Shown: positions 7,410 through 15,725 of the stretch, piece after piece
Layout: the number at the start of each line of letters is the position of its first letter
Position numbering within the stretch: position 1 is the first letter of the stretch
Assembly: GCF_014673215.1 (NCBI RefSeq)
Contig: NZ_JACWMS010000001.1
Location: 62,001 to 126,000 of the forward strand
DNA: 64,000 nt
Source of the DNA: Gordonia hankookensis
Lineage (GTDB): Bacteria > Actinomycetota > Actinomycetes > Mycobacteriales > Mycobacteriaceae
Reading direction: 5' to 3'
The notes under the pieces: model-generated
Told to the model about the DNA's origin: nothing
Database searches by the model: none
What the model saw: the letters and a program-made list of their open reading frames with translations, nothing else
Made by a program: the position numbers and the translations under genes

Positions 7410-8801
7410 GTGTCCGGCAACGCCACCGACCCCGATCCCACCGACGACGAGTTGGTCCTGCTCGCCGATGCCGACCGGCGTGCGCGGACGTGGACCGCGG
7501 GAATCGGTTCGTCGGCTCGCCGCGTCTTCCCGTCCGCAGAGTCGCTGGCCGGGTTGAGTCGTCTCGACGAGCCGCTCACCACAGCGGGCAGGCCGGCGGG
7601 CGAGACGATCGCGATGCTCGACGAGGTGGCCGGTGACTGCGTGGTCGCCTCCAACGATCCGCGCTATTTCGGGTTCGTCGTCGGGTCGACGCTGCCGGTG
7701 GCCGCAGCGGCAGAACGCATCGCTCTCGCGTGGGATCAGTGTGCATCGTCGTTCGACAACTCCCCCGCCGCGCACGTCCTGGAGAAGCAGGCGGGCCGAT
7801 GGGTGCTCGATGCACTGGATCTACCGCGCGCGTCGGCAGTCGGCTTCACCACCAGTGCCACCGCAGGCGCCGTCACCGCATTGACCGCGGCGCGACGGGC
7901 GCTCCTGCTCCGCCACGGATGGGACGTCGATCAGCGCGGTCTGCACGGTGCCCCGACCGTCCGGGTCGTCATCGGCGAGTTGGCCCACATCACCGTCGTC
8001 CGGGCGTTGCGCATCCTCGGATTCGGGCTGGAGAACATCGAGCGTGCACCCGTCGACGAACACGCCCGAGTCACCGCGGCGGCGATGCCCGACCTCGACG
8101 ACTTGACCCTCGTGATCCTGCAGGCCGGGGAGGTGAACACCGGCGAGTTCGATCCGTTCGCCGATATCATCCCGGCGGCACGCCGGGCGGGTGCCTGGGT
8201 CCACGTCGACGGCGCGTTCGGGCTGTGGGCACGGGCCTCCCAGACGCATCGCGTTCTCACCACCGGGATCGACGCCGCCGACAGTTGGACGACCGACGGG
8301 CACAAGTGGCTCAACACGCCGTACGACAGCGCGATGGTGATCGTCCGGGATGCCGACGCGTTGTCGTCGGCGATGAACTCCGATGCCGTGTATCTGGCCG
8401 GGTCGGCAGATGCACAGAAGAACCTGACGCTCGAGTTCTCCCGTCGGGCGCGTGGGATACCGATCTGGGCCGTACTGCGCACACTCGGCGCCGATGGTGT
8501 CGAGGAGTTGGTCGACCGCTGCGTCGATCTGGCGCGGCATGCCGCGGAAGGCCTGCGCGCCAACGGCTTCACGGTGCTCAACCGATGTGTGCTGAATCAG
8601 GTCCTGGTCCGGGGCGAGACCCCGGAGCAGACCGAGACTGTCCGGGACCGACTGCAGCAGAGTGGGCGCGTCTGGTTCGGCCCGACCGTGTGGCAGGGCG
8701 AACCGGCATTTCGCGTCTCGGTGTCGTCATGGCGCACGCGACGGGAGCACATCGACGAACTCGTCGAGCTCCTCACCGCGGAGCTCGCACGTTCGCGGTG
8801 A
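7410..8801 (+). CDS. PLP-dependent decarboxylase/aminotransferase, group II decarboxylase family
   Basis: A 463-residue fold-type I PLP enzyme of the group II (glutamate/tyrosine/aromatic amino acid) decarboxylase family. Landmarks: an N-terminal substrate region (NDPRYFGFVVGSTLPVAAAA), PLP phosphate-binding FTTSATAGAVTALTAAR, the stacking/Asp region WVHVDGAFGLW and the Schiff-base lysine in TDGHKWLNTPYDS. A real start at GTG 7410 fits both domain length and a leaderless -10 element. The substrate cannot be told; annotated relatives are usually called aspartate aminotransferase family or pyridoxal-dependent decarboxylase. The small upstream Rossmann-like gene lies 64 bases away and may be co-transcribed or independent. 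Confidence 0.85.
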   Translation: MSGNATDPDPTDDELVLLADADRRARTWTAGIGSSARRVFPSAESLAGLSRLDEPLTTAGRPAGETIAMLDEVAGDCVVASNDPRYFGFVVGSTLPVAAAAERIALAWDQCASSFDNSPAAHVLEKQAGRWVLDALDLPRASAVGFTTSATAGAVTALTAARRALLLRHGWDVDQRGLHGAPTVRVVIGELAHITVVRALRILGFGLENIERAPVDEHARVTAAAMPDLDDLTLVILQAGEVNTGEFDPFADIIPAARRAGAWVHVDGAFGLWARASQTHRVLTTGIDAADSWTTDGHKWLNTPYDSAMVIVRDADALSSAMNSDAVYLAGSADAQKNLTLEFSRRARGIPIWAVLRTLGADGVEELVDRCVDLARHAAEGLRANGFTVLNRCVLNQVLVRGETPEQTETVRDRLQQSGRVWFGPTVWQGEPAFRVSVSSWRTRREHIDELVELLTAELARSR

Positions 8802-9030
8802 GTGCAGATCTGGACACCCATCGGGCTCGCCACGCTCGCATGCGACCACTCGATCATCAGCGAGAAGGGTGCCGCGTCACGATTGGCTACCGCCTTTGCC
8901 ATCTCTGCGCGCCGGGTCGTCGATCGATATAGCATCGCCAGACGACGTGCACCTGTCGACATCGTCGCGACGGGCTTGGGACAACAACTCAATGGTCGAA
9001 CCCAGGTACGGGCATTCTCAAGGGAGAGTC

Positions 9031-11115
9031 ATGTCTACGAACTCGGCGAACCAGATCGTTCAGGGTGTCGGTGGACCCGGCAACATCGAGAGTCTCACCC
9101 ACTGCGCGACCCGGTTGCGGTTCCAGCTCCACGACGCGTCGGGAGTCGAACAATCCGCGCTCGAGGCCATCGACGGTGTGATGGGAGCCGTCCCGCAGGG
9201 CGGTGACCGCTACCAGGTGGTCATCGGCGGCGGTGTACAGACCGTCTACAACGAGATCATGGCGCTGCCCGGGATGGGTGGCGGTGGCGCCCCGGTGGAC
9301 GCAGCCGCCATCAAGGCCGCCGAGCGCGCCAAGGGGCCGCGGGGCAAGTCCGCCTGGCTCGACTCGCTTTTCGAGTACCTCTCCGACTCGTTCCGACCGA
9401 TCCTCGGGGCTCTGCTCGGCGCCTCACTGTTCATCACATTCATGTCCCTGATGAGCACGCTCGGAGTGATCGGCAACTGGGCCGACCCGCGAACCGAACT
9501 GTCGCCGTCCTGGCAGTTCGTCAACCTGTGCTGGCAGTGTGTGTTCGTCTTCCTGCCGCTGATGATCGCGTACAACGCGTCGAAGAAGCTCGACGCCGAC
9601 CCGTGGGTGGGGTTCGCGATCATGGCCGTCCTGATGCTGCCGACCTATACGAGCTTCGGCGAGAACGCCCAGCAGCACACCGTTTTCGGATTCGACGTCC
9701 AGACGATCGACATCTTCGGGGTTCCGCTGACGGTCTTCGACTACAGCTCGCAGGTGTTCCCGCCGCTGCTGATGGCCGCCGTCCTCGGACCGCTGTACAA
9801 ACTGCTCAAGAAGGTGATCCCGGAGAACGTCCAACTGATCTTCGTGCCATTCCTGGCGATGCTGATCATGATCCCGTTGACGGCATTCCTCATCGGCCCC
9901 ATCGGCGTCTACGTCGGCGCAGGCCTGGCCGACATCCTCAAGTCCATCAACGACTTCTCGCCGTTCATCTTCGCGATCGTGATCCCGCTCGCATACCCGT
10001 TCATGGTGCCGTTGGGCCTGCACTGGCCGATCAACGCGATCATGCTGCTCAACATCCAGACCCTGGGATACGACTTCATCCAAGGCCCGATGGGCGCATG
10101 GAACTTCGCCTGTTTCGGCGCCACTGCAGGCGTCCTTCTCATCGCCTGGCGCGAACGCGACGCACAGATGCGACAGACCGCGACCGGCGCTCTCGCCGCC
10201 GGTCTGCTCGGCGGCATCTCGGAGCCATCCCTGTACGGCATCCACCTCCGATTCAAACGGATCTATCCGCGAATGCTCGTGGGCTGCTTCGTCGGCGGCC
10301 TCATCATCGGCATCGGCGGTGGCGTCACCACGAACGCGTTCGTCTTCACCTCGCTGCTGACCATCCCGGCGTTCGACAGTGTCATCCTGTACTCGATCGC
10401 GGTGGCCGCCGCATTCTTCACGGCGATGGTCCTGGTGGTCCTGTCCGGCTACCGCACACCCGAACAACAAGCCGAGTTCGAAGCCGCGCGGGATGCCGGA
10501 TTGCAATCCCCTGGCCCGATCCCCCTGGACGACTCGGCACACGGGGTCGCGACGGCGGCCGCCCTGGCAGATGCGGAGACCACGTCGGCGACGGCCGGTG
10601 GGGTCGCGGTCGCCGAGGCCCCGACCACCACGGGCACGGTCCGTGGCGCGATCACGGAGATCCCGGCCCCGCTCGACGGCACCGTGGTGTCGCTGAGCGA
10701 GGTCCCGGATCCGGTGTTCGCGAAAGGCACGATGGGTGGCGGCGTGGCCATCCTGCCGTCCGGCGACACCGTCTATGCCCCGGCCGTCGCGACGATCGTG
10801 GCCGCACAGCCGACCGGCCACGCCTTCGGCATGGTCCTCGACGGTGGCATCGAGTTGTTGATCCACATCGGCATCGACACCGTCCAACTCAAGGGCGAAG
10901 GCTTCGACGTCAAGGTCAAGGCAGGTCAGAAGGTCGAGGTCGGGACCCCGTTGGTCACCTTCGATCGCAAGGTCATCGAGGCCGCCGGGTATCCGCTGAT
11001 CACGCCGGTGGTCGTGATGAACACGAAGAAGTTCGCGTCGGTCGAACAGATCGCCGAGGGCGAGACGAAGGTCGGAACCCCCGTCATCGCGGTCGAGGCG
11101 AAACCCGCGACGTGA
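9031..11115 (+). CDS. PTS beta-glucoside-type transporter, fused EIIBCA
   Basis: A 694-residue sugar permease with domain order IIB-IIC-IIA. IIB carries the phosphorylation cysteine C25 in NIESLTHCATRLRFQL. IIC (about residues 110-475) has around ten membrane segments and the glucose/beta-glucoside signature GISEPSLYGI. IIA (about 540-690) shows DPVFAKGTMGGGVAILP and the active histidine in ELLIHIGIDTVQLKGEGF. It would take up and phosphorylate a glucoside using HPr phosphate. A GGGAGAG ribosome site precedes the ATG. No glycosidase, antiterminator, HPr or EI gene adjoins it, so substrate and control are unknown; PTS genes are uncommon in mycobacteria but occur in Gordonia-like genera. Confidence 0.9.
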   Translation: MSTNSANQIVQGVGGPGNIESLTHCATRLRFQLHDASGVEQSALEAIDGVMGAVPQGGDRYQVVIGGGVQTVYNEIMALPGMGGGGAPVDAAAIKAAERAKGPRGKSAWLDSLFEYLSDSFRPILGALLGASLFITFMSLMSTLGVIGNWADPRTELSPSWQFVNLCWQCVFVFLPLMIAYNASKKLDADPWVGFAIMAVLMLPTYTSFGENAQQHTVFGFDVQTIDIFGVPLTVFDYSSQVFPPLLMAAVLGPLYKLLKKVIPENVQLIFVPFLAMLIMIPLTAFLIGPIGVYVGAGLADILKSINDFSPFIFAIVIPLAYPFMVPLGLHWPINAIMLLNIQTLGYDFIQGPMGAWNFACFGATAGVLLIAWRERDAQMRQTATGALAAGLLGGISEPSLYGIHLRFKRIYPRMLVGCFVGGLIIGIGGGVTTNAFVFTSLLTIPAFDSVILYSIAVAAAFFTAMVLVVLSGYRTPEQQAEFEAARDAGLQSPGPIPLDDSAHGVATAAALADAETTSATAGGVAVAEAPTTTGTVRGAITEIPAPLDGTVVSLSEVPDPVFAKGTMGGGVAILPSGDTVYAPAVATIVAAQPTGHAFGMVLDGGIELLIHIGIDTVQLKGEGFDVKVKAGQKVEVGTPLVTFDRKVIEAAGYPLITPVVVMNTKKFASVEQIAEGETKVGTPVIAVEAKPAT

Positions 11116-11137
11116 TGGCCCTTCTGGCGCCGGATTC

Positions 11138-12034
11138 TCAGGGACCGGGCCGGAGGACATTCATCGACACGAGGACGAACTGACGCACCTGACCCGCCAC
11201 CTGCGAACCACACGTCGAGTGCAGTGGGTCGGACATCTGCTCGGCGAGGATCACCTCGACCGGGCCGTCCTGGCCGTCGAGTACGACGCGGATCCGGTGG
11301 TCGCCTCGCTGTACGTCCAGCGGCCCCAGCGCGTCGATCCGGTCCTCTCCGGTCTCCTGACGCACGAAATGCTGGGCCGCCTGCACCGGATGCGGCAACG
11401 AGGTCCGTCCCCGCAGGTACGCATCATCCAGCCTCCCCGCGTTGTACAACCGGATGAGGGCAGCGGGGTCGTCGCTCGAATCCACCCGCCCATAGCTCAG
11501 TCCGTGCGGTAGCACGAGCATCGTCGCAGCGAATCGATCACCGCCCAGATGTGAACATTCCCAGGTCCATTCGGGGAACTCGGTGGCGATGGCAGTGGTC
11601 GCCGCCCGGCCGCGCACCGCGCAGCACTGGTCATGTTTGCCGTGCGCGCAGATCGCGATCACCGGGTCCGGTGACGGTTCGCCGTCGGAGCCGTCCAACG
11701 CGATATCCAGATAGCCGGTCGGGTCGTCGACCTCTCCCTGCCGGATCGACTCCTCGCCCGGATTCGAGTGCACGACGAACCACCGCCAGCGCGGCGTCGG
11801 GGCACGCCTTCCCGGTCGGCGAATGGCGACTATGCGCATCCCCGTCGCCTCCACACGACGGACGACCGATCGGCCGAGCGCGGGATCGATGATCTTGGGT
11901 GAGTTGAGGAACACCGACGGTCCCCATGGGCCCGACAGCTCCAGGAGCAGCCAGGAGAATCCGGCCGAGGCCGTGCCGTACATGGGGTCGCCGCGATCCA
12001 GCGACTGATCGCTGCACGGGAGACCACCTGTCAC
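11138..12034 (-). CDS. Sucrase/ferredoxin-like protein (thioredoxin-like [2Fe-2S] type)
   Basis: A 298-residue protein of the sucrase/ferredoxin-like family (PF06999 type). The start GTG at 12032-12034 keeps the family N-terminus CSDQSLDRGDPMYGTASAGF, followed by LLLELSGPWG. The C-terminal thioredoxin-like ferredoxin part has AICAHGKHDQCCAVRGR and ECSHLGGDRFAATMLVLP, with cysteines spaced to bind a [2Fe-2S] cluster. The name sucrase is historical; these are better seen as electron-transfer proteins. The start overlaps the stop of the JmjC gene by four bases (GTGA), so the protein is a plausible redox partner in that operon. Confidence 0.85.
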   Translation of the reverse strand: MTGGLPCSDQSLDRGDPMYGTASAGFSWLLLELSGPWGPSVFLNSPKIIDPALGRSVVRRVEATGMRIVAIRRPGRRAPTPRWRWFVVHSNPGEESIRQGEVDDPTGYLDIALDGSDGEPSPDPVIAICAHGKHDQCCAVRGRAATTAIATEFPEWTWECSHLGGDRFAATMLVLPHGLSYGRVDSSDDPAALIRLYNAGRLDDAYLRGRTSLPHPVQAAQHFVRQETGEDRIDALGPLDVQRGDHRIRVVLDGQDGPVEVILAEQMSDPLHSTCGSQVAGQVRQFVLVSMNVLRPGP

Positions 12035-13263
12035 TGCGTCGCCCCGGTTGTCGGCGGTTCGGCGGGAACCACAACGGCCTCGCGCAGCAGCCGCCGTACC
12101 AGGACGAGGCCGTCGGCGGTATCGAGTCCGGGCAGTGCGCCCGCGTGCACCGGCCACCCGCGGGCCACCGTGTCCAGGGCCTCAGCGCAGTACCCGGGAA
12201 AACTGATCGTCCGGCCATGCAGTCGCAGCTCGACACGCTCCCCGGCCCGGGACACCGATCCCACCAGACCGCGCCGCCAGCAGACCGCCGTCGCGGCGTC
12301 GAGGTCGGCGATGATGCCGAGTGTGCGCAACGGTCGAACCGAGACCGGTCGGGTCTGTTCGGCGAACCGCGCTCGCAATCGCGTGGCGGTGGCGGCACCG
12401 AGATCGGCGCTCCGGTCCCGCAGCACGGCGACGAGGGCCGCCATCGCCTTCGCCGCCATCGCCTCGGTCTCGTCCCGGTCGGTCAGGTCGATGGCCATCG
12501 GTAGCGAGGAACGGAACTCCTCGATGTGACCGAGTTCGTCGACGACCGCCCGGGCCAGGTCGACGACGGTCGTCGGGGACACCCCGACGGTGAGATGAAT
12601 CGAGGTCTCAGCCTGCGCCTGTGCGGAATGAATCCACCCACGGGGCAGGTACAGCACGTCACCCGGGGTCAGCACTGTGTCGATGACCGGGTCGTCACTC
12701 GTCCGCGCCTCGATGGCCGCGCGATGATCGGTCCATGGCTGTGAGGCGAGCGGATCCCGGTGAACCGGCTCATGGACCGTCCATCGCTTGCGCCCATCGG
12801 TTTGCAGGACGAACACGTCGTGGACGTCGTAGTGCGCGTCGAATCCACGGTTGCTCGCCGGCGTGACGTACGCGTTGGCCTGCACCGGGTGGCCGAGGTC
12901 GTCGACCATGCCCCGACCGAAGTCGATCACCGGCGGCCACAGCCGATGCAGCCCCTGCAGCACGATCGTCGCGCCGGCCGCGAACTGGGCGAGAACCTGC
13001 GCGGAGTCGACCTGGTCGGGCATCTCCGCACCGAATCCGGCCGGACCCGTATAGCAGTCGCGACCGACGAGATCACCGTCCCTGGCCATCCGGATGAACG
13101 GTGTCCGCAGGCCGCGTCGGGAGATCAGTTCGTCGACATCCGATGCCGACAGCAGATCACCGAAACCGCGCGGCAGCGAGTCCGAACGGCTGAGCAGCGG
13201 CCGCCTGCCCCAGTATTCGCGCCCGAATATCGCGGGATCGACCGAGATACAGCGGCTGAGCAT
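12031..13263 (-). CDS. JmjC/cupin-4 Fe(II) 2-oxoglutarate oxygenase
   Basis: A 410-residue JmjC-fold oxygenase related to the ribosomal oxygenases (NO66/MINA53/YcfD group). The predicted iron ligands are H144 and D146 (GFDAHYDVHDVFVLQ) and H212 (LPRGWIHSAQA); LQTDGRKRWTVHEP and PGDVLYLPRGW are typical cupin-4 strands. A C-terminal winged-helix-like region (about 300-410) is usual for the group. Family knowledge: these enzymes hydroxylate His or Arg side chains of proteins. The ATG is 11 bases after the stop of the repeat-peptide gene and lacks its own ribosome site, so translation is probably coupled. A longer open frame reads through the repeats but is not the likely start. Confidence 0.85.
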   Translation of the reverse strand: MLSRCISVDPAIFGREYWGRRPLLSRSDSLPRGFGDLLSASDVDELISRRGLRTPFIRMARDGDLVGRDCYTGPAGFGAEMPDQVDSAQVLAQFAAGATIVLQGLHRLWPPVIDFGRGMVDDLGHPVQANAYVTPASNRGFDAHYDVHDVFVLQTDGRKRWTVHEPVHRDPLASQPWTDHRAAIEARTSDDPVIDTVLTPGDVLYLPRGWIHSAQAQAETSIHLTVGVSPTTVVDLARAVVDELGHIEEFRSSLPMAIDLTDRDETEAMAAKAMAALVAVLRDRSADLGAATATRLRARFAEQTRPVSVRPLRTLGIIADLDAATAVCWRRGLVGSVSRAGERVELRLHGRTISFPGYCAEALDTVARGWPVHAGALPGLDTADGLVLVRRLLREAVVVPAEPPTTGATQ

Positions 13264-13273
13264 GGTGGCCCGG

Positions 13274-13525
13274 TCAGGCGGTTCCGTCGGCACCGCCGTC
13301 GTGGCCGTCGGGATTCGAACCGCCATCAGCCGTTCCCTCACCGGCACCAGCAGTTCCGTCGGCACCGCCGTCGTGGCCGTCGGGATTCGAACCGCCATCA
13401 GCCGTTCCCTCACCGGCACCAGCAGTTCCGTCGGCACCGCCGTCGTGGCCGTCGGGGTTCGAGCCGCCGTCGGCCACGCCTTCGCCGCCTCCGGAGGTCG
13501 TGATGTCATCGTCGTCGAGTGCCAT
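13274..13525 (-). CDS. Repeat peptide, candidate substrate/precursor of the JmjC enzyme
   Basis: An 83-residue acidic peptide: a short leader (MALDDDDITTSGGGEG) followed by three 24-residue repeats containing the core SNPDGHDGGADGTA. It has no Lys or Arg, no Cys, and exactly one His per repeat (H27, H51, H75). A strong ribosome site (AAAGGAAG) precedes the ATG. Position as first gene before a JmjC oxygenase and a ferredoxin-like protein, plus the leader-plus-repeats design, suggest a ribosomally made peptide that is hydroxylated at each repeat. This is inference; I cannot name the family. No export signal sequence is visible, though the divergent MFS pump might export a product. Confidence 0.7.
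   Translation of the reverse strand: MALDDDDITTSGGGEGVADGGSNPDGHDGGADGTAGAGEGTADGGSNPDGHDGGADGTAGAGEGTADGGSNPDGHDGGADGTA
13281..13475. repeat. 72-bp tandem repeats inside the repeat-peptide gene
   Basis: Two 72-base units (13281-13352 and 13353-13424) are identical; a third, starting at 13425, matches for about 30 bases and then diverges with mostly silent or near-silent changes. The unit is a multiple of three, so copy number can vary without frameshift. Identity at DNA level indicates recent expansion or gene conversion. Confidence 0.95.
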
Positions 13526-13694
13526 CGGCTTCCTTTCGTCGTCGGAGCTCGTACGTGGCTCCTCTCCCACTATGAAGAGATCTCCCGGCAGTGTCCTGTC
13601 ATTGCCAGGATCGATCCGCGACCGGCACTCATCCGATCCGAATGATTTCCTCTCACCGGGGACGACATCCGACGTCAGCGGGTGTTTTTCGGCG

Positions 13695-13700
13695 TAGCCT
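13695..13700 (+). promoter_or_regulatory. -10 element of a probable leaderless mRNA (MFS gene)
   Basis: TAGCCT fits TANNNT and ends 6 bases before the GTG at 13707; no Shine-Dalgarno sequence is present. Confidence 0.45.
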
Positions 13701-13706
13701 TGCCCG

Positions 13707-15341
13707 GTGCAACAGTGGCGCGTCCTGATCATCCTGTGCGCTGCACAGTTCATCATGGTGCTCGACACCACGGTCATGAACGTGTCCGTGTCCAGCGTCG
13801 TGGTCGACCTCGACACGACCATCACCCAGGTGCAGTTGGCGATCACGCTCTACACCCTGGTGATGGGTTCGTTCATGCTGTTCGGCGGTCGACTCGGCGA
13901 CATGTTCGGACGTCGTCGGGTGTTCTCGATCGGCCTGATCGTCTACGGCATCGGTTCGTTGATCACCGCGTTCAGCCCCAACATCGGAGTTCTGCTGGTC
14001 GGCTGGTCCTTTGTCGAGGGTGCAGGCGCCGTGATGGTGATGCCGGCGATCATCTCGCTCACCGCAACCAATTACGACGGCAGGGACCGCGCCACCGCGT
14101 ACAGCGCACTGGGTGGGATCGCCGCCGCCGGCGCCGCGGCCGGCCCGCTGATCGGCGGATGGGTCACCGAGGCACTGACATGGCGGGTCGTCTTCGCGGC
14201 CGAGACCGTGGTGTGTCTGGCCGTGATCGCGTGTGTGCGAGTCATCTCGGACACCGACCGGTCGGGCTCGCGGCGGATGGATTGGGGCGGCACCTTCCTC
14301 TCGGCCGCAGGTCTCGGCCTGATCGTGTTGGCGTTCTTGCAGTCCGGCACGTGGGGCTTCATCCGGCCGTCCGGGGCATTGACCATCGCGGGCAAGGAGA
14401 TCACGCCGTTCGGGCTCTCGGTGGTGCCGTTCATGATCGCGACGGGGGTGTTCGTCCTCATCGGATTCTTCCACTGGGAACGTCACGTCATCTCGCGTGG
14501 TGAGACACCCTTGATGCATCCCGGTTTGCTGCGAAAACTACAGTTGCGCAACGGGCTCGTCATGATGGTCGCGCAGCAGACGATCATCGGCGGGATCTTC
14601 TTCGTGATCCCGATCTACCTCCAGTACGTTCTGCTGAAGAACGCATTCGAGACGGGTGTGAAGCTGGCTCCGATGTCGGTCGCCATGCTGGTCGCCGCCT
14701 TCGCGAGCCCGAAACTCGCTGCGACGCAATCGCCACGCCGCATGGTGCGCCTCGGTCTGATACTCGTCATCGCCGGATCGTCCGTCCTGGTGACCACGAT
14801 CGAACCGCAGCTCAACGGAGTGTTGTTCGCGATCGGGATGGCGATCTTCGGGGCCGGATTCGGTTTCATCGCCTCACAACTCGGCAACGTCATCATGTCA
14901 TCGGTCGGCGACCGCGACCGAGGTGAGGCCGGCGGCCTCCAGGGCACGGCGCAGAACATCGGGACGTCTGTCGGGGTCGCGCTCCTCGGCGCACTGCTGA
15001 TCGCGTCGCTCAGCAGCGGATTCAACAATGCCGCACAGGCCGATCCGAACCTGTCCGAGCACAGCAAGGCCCGAGTCGCCGAGCTCTCCGCCGACGGGGT
15101 CGAGATCGTGACCGGAGATCAGCTCACCGAGGCGGCCGAGGCGAACGGCTTGTCGGCTCGGGATGTCGAGCAACTCTCTCAGCATTACGGGGAGGCTCAG
15201 ATCCAGTCGATCAAGGACTCGATCCTGCTCGCCATCCTGCTTGCCGGGCTGGGCCTCGTCGTCGCACAGCGCCTCCCCCGACAACCCGGTGCGGAACTCG
15301 GGTCGACGCCGATGGTCGGCACCGAACCCGAGAACCCCTGA
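13707..15341 (+). CDS. MFS transporter, DHA2 family (14-TMS drug/H+ antiporter type)
   Basis: A 544-residue major facilitator with about fourteen hydrophobic segments. Family landmarks: MVLDTTVMNVSVSSV (motif D1), GGRLGDMFGRRRVF (motif A) and the segment ALGGIAAAGAAAGPLIGGWV (motif C of antiporters). A soluble stretch of about 70 residues (NNAAQADPNLSEHSKARVAE onward) precedes the last helix, as in QacA-type exporters. Predicted to export drugs, lipids or peptides with proton antiport; substrate unknown. It is divergent from the repeat-peptide/JmjC operon, sharing a 181-base intergenic region. The start is a GTG with a leaderless -10. Confidence 0.9.
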   Translation: MQQWRVLIILCAAQFIMVLDTTVMNVSVSSVVVDLDTTITQVQLAITLYTLVMGSFMLFGGRLGDMFGRRRVFSIGLIVYGIGSLITAFSPNIGVLLVGWSFVEGAGAVMVMPAIISLTATNYDGRDRATAYSALGGIAAAGAAAGPLIGGWVTEALTWRVVFAAETVVCLAVIACVRVISDTDRSGSRRMDWGGTFLSAAGLGLIVLAFLQSGTWGFIRPSGALTIAGKEITPFGLSVVPFMIATGVFVLIGFFHWERHVISRGETPLMHPGLLRKLQLRNGLVMMVAQQTIIGGIFFVIPIYLQYVLLKNAFETGVKLAPMSVAMLVAAFASPKLAATQSPRRMVRLGLILVIAGSSVLVTTIEPQLNGVLFAIGMAIFGAGFGFIASQLGNVIMSSVGDRDRGEAGGLQGTAQNIGTSVGVALLGALLIASLSSGFNNAAQADPNLSEHSKARVAELSADGVEIVTGDQLTEAAEANGLSARDVEQLSQHYGEAQIQSIKDSILLAILLAGLGLVVAQRLPRQPGAELGSTPMVGTEPENP

Positions 15342-15376
15342 CAGGCCTCACACCGGCAGTGCCCGAGACGCAGGAT

Positions 15377-15679
15377 TCAGCTGCCGAGGATCTTCGCCTT
15401 CTGAGCGGCGAACTCCTGCTCGGTCAGGATGCCTTGCTGGTAGAGCGCACCCAGTTCCTTGAGTTGTTCGATGGTGTCCGGCGCCGGCGACGCGGCAGGC
15501 GCGGGAGGTGCGGGAGGTGCTGCTTGCGGCACCGGTTGGGGCTGCGCATAGCGCTGCTGATTCTCGTATTCCTGCTGCGCCCATCGGTTCGACTGACGGC
15601 GGGACACACGGTTGCTCACCGACGTCGCAGTTCCGGCGATGACGGCGGTACGCGCGGCCGCGCGGATGAGTCCGGGCAT
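15377..15679 (-). CDS. SHOCT domain protein
   Basis: A 100-residue protein. After a basic N-terminal segment (MPGLIRAAARTAVIAGTATS) and a Gln/Pro/Ala-rich linker, the C-terminus is a SHOCT domain (TIEQLKELGALYQQGILTEQ, then EFAAQKAKIL). A very good ribosome site (AAGGAG) lies before the ATG. SHOCT domains are short oligomerisation or regulatory modules of uncertain role, and this type commonly sits beside DUF6325 genes in actinobacteria, as here. Confidence 0.88.
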   Translation of the reverse strand: MPGLIRAAARTAVIAGTATSVSNRVSRRQSNRWAQQEYENQQRYAQPQPVPQAAPPAPPAPAASPAPDTIEQLKELGALYQQGILTEQEFAAQKAKILGS

Positions 15680-15725
15680 GATGATCTCCTTCTGAGGTTC
15701 GGGACGTGATCGCCGAACGGGGCCG

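Noticed and set aside
8820..8862. Possible third REP-like copy (GGGCTCGCCACGCTCG...CCACTCGATC)
   Set aside because: Only loosely resembles the two copies around tesB; similarity is too weak to call without a genome-wide alignment.
8928..8933. TATAGC as a -10 element for the PTS gene
   Set aside because: It lies about 100 bases from the start codon, has no -35 partner and does not fit TANNNT.
11116..11137. Terminator between the convergent PTS and ferredoxin-like genes
   Set aside because: Only 22 bases separate the stops, with no convincing stem or U-tract.
9424..11183. Long frames on both strands overlapping the PTS permease
   Set aside because: Shadows of the permease frame; translations are Arg/Asp/His-rich without hydrophobic pattern or motif.
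13281..13475. CRISPR-like direct repeats
   Set aside because: Units are contiguous, 72 bases, in frame and protein-coding; there are no unique spacers or cas genes.
12031..13509. Longer 492-residue version of the JmjC protein starting inside the repeats
   Set aside because: It would read the peptide repeats in another frame and add about 82 residues unlike the family; the ATG at 13263 just after the peptide stop fits better.
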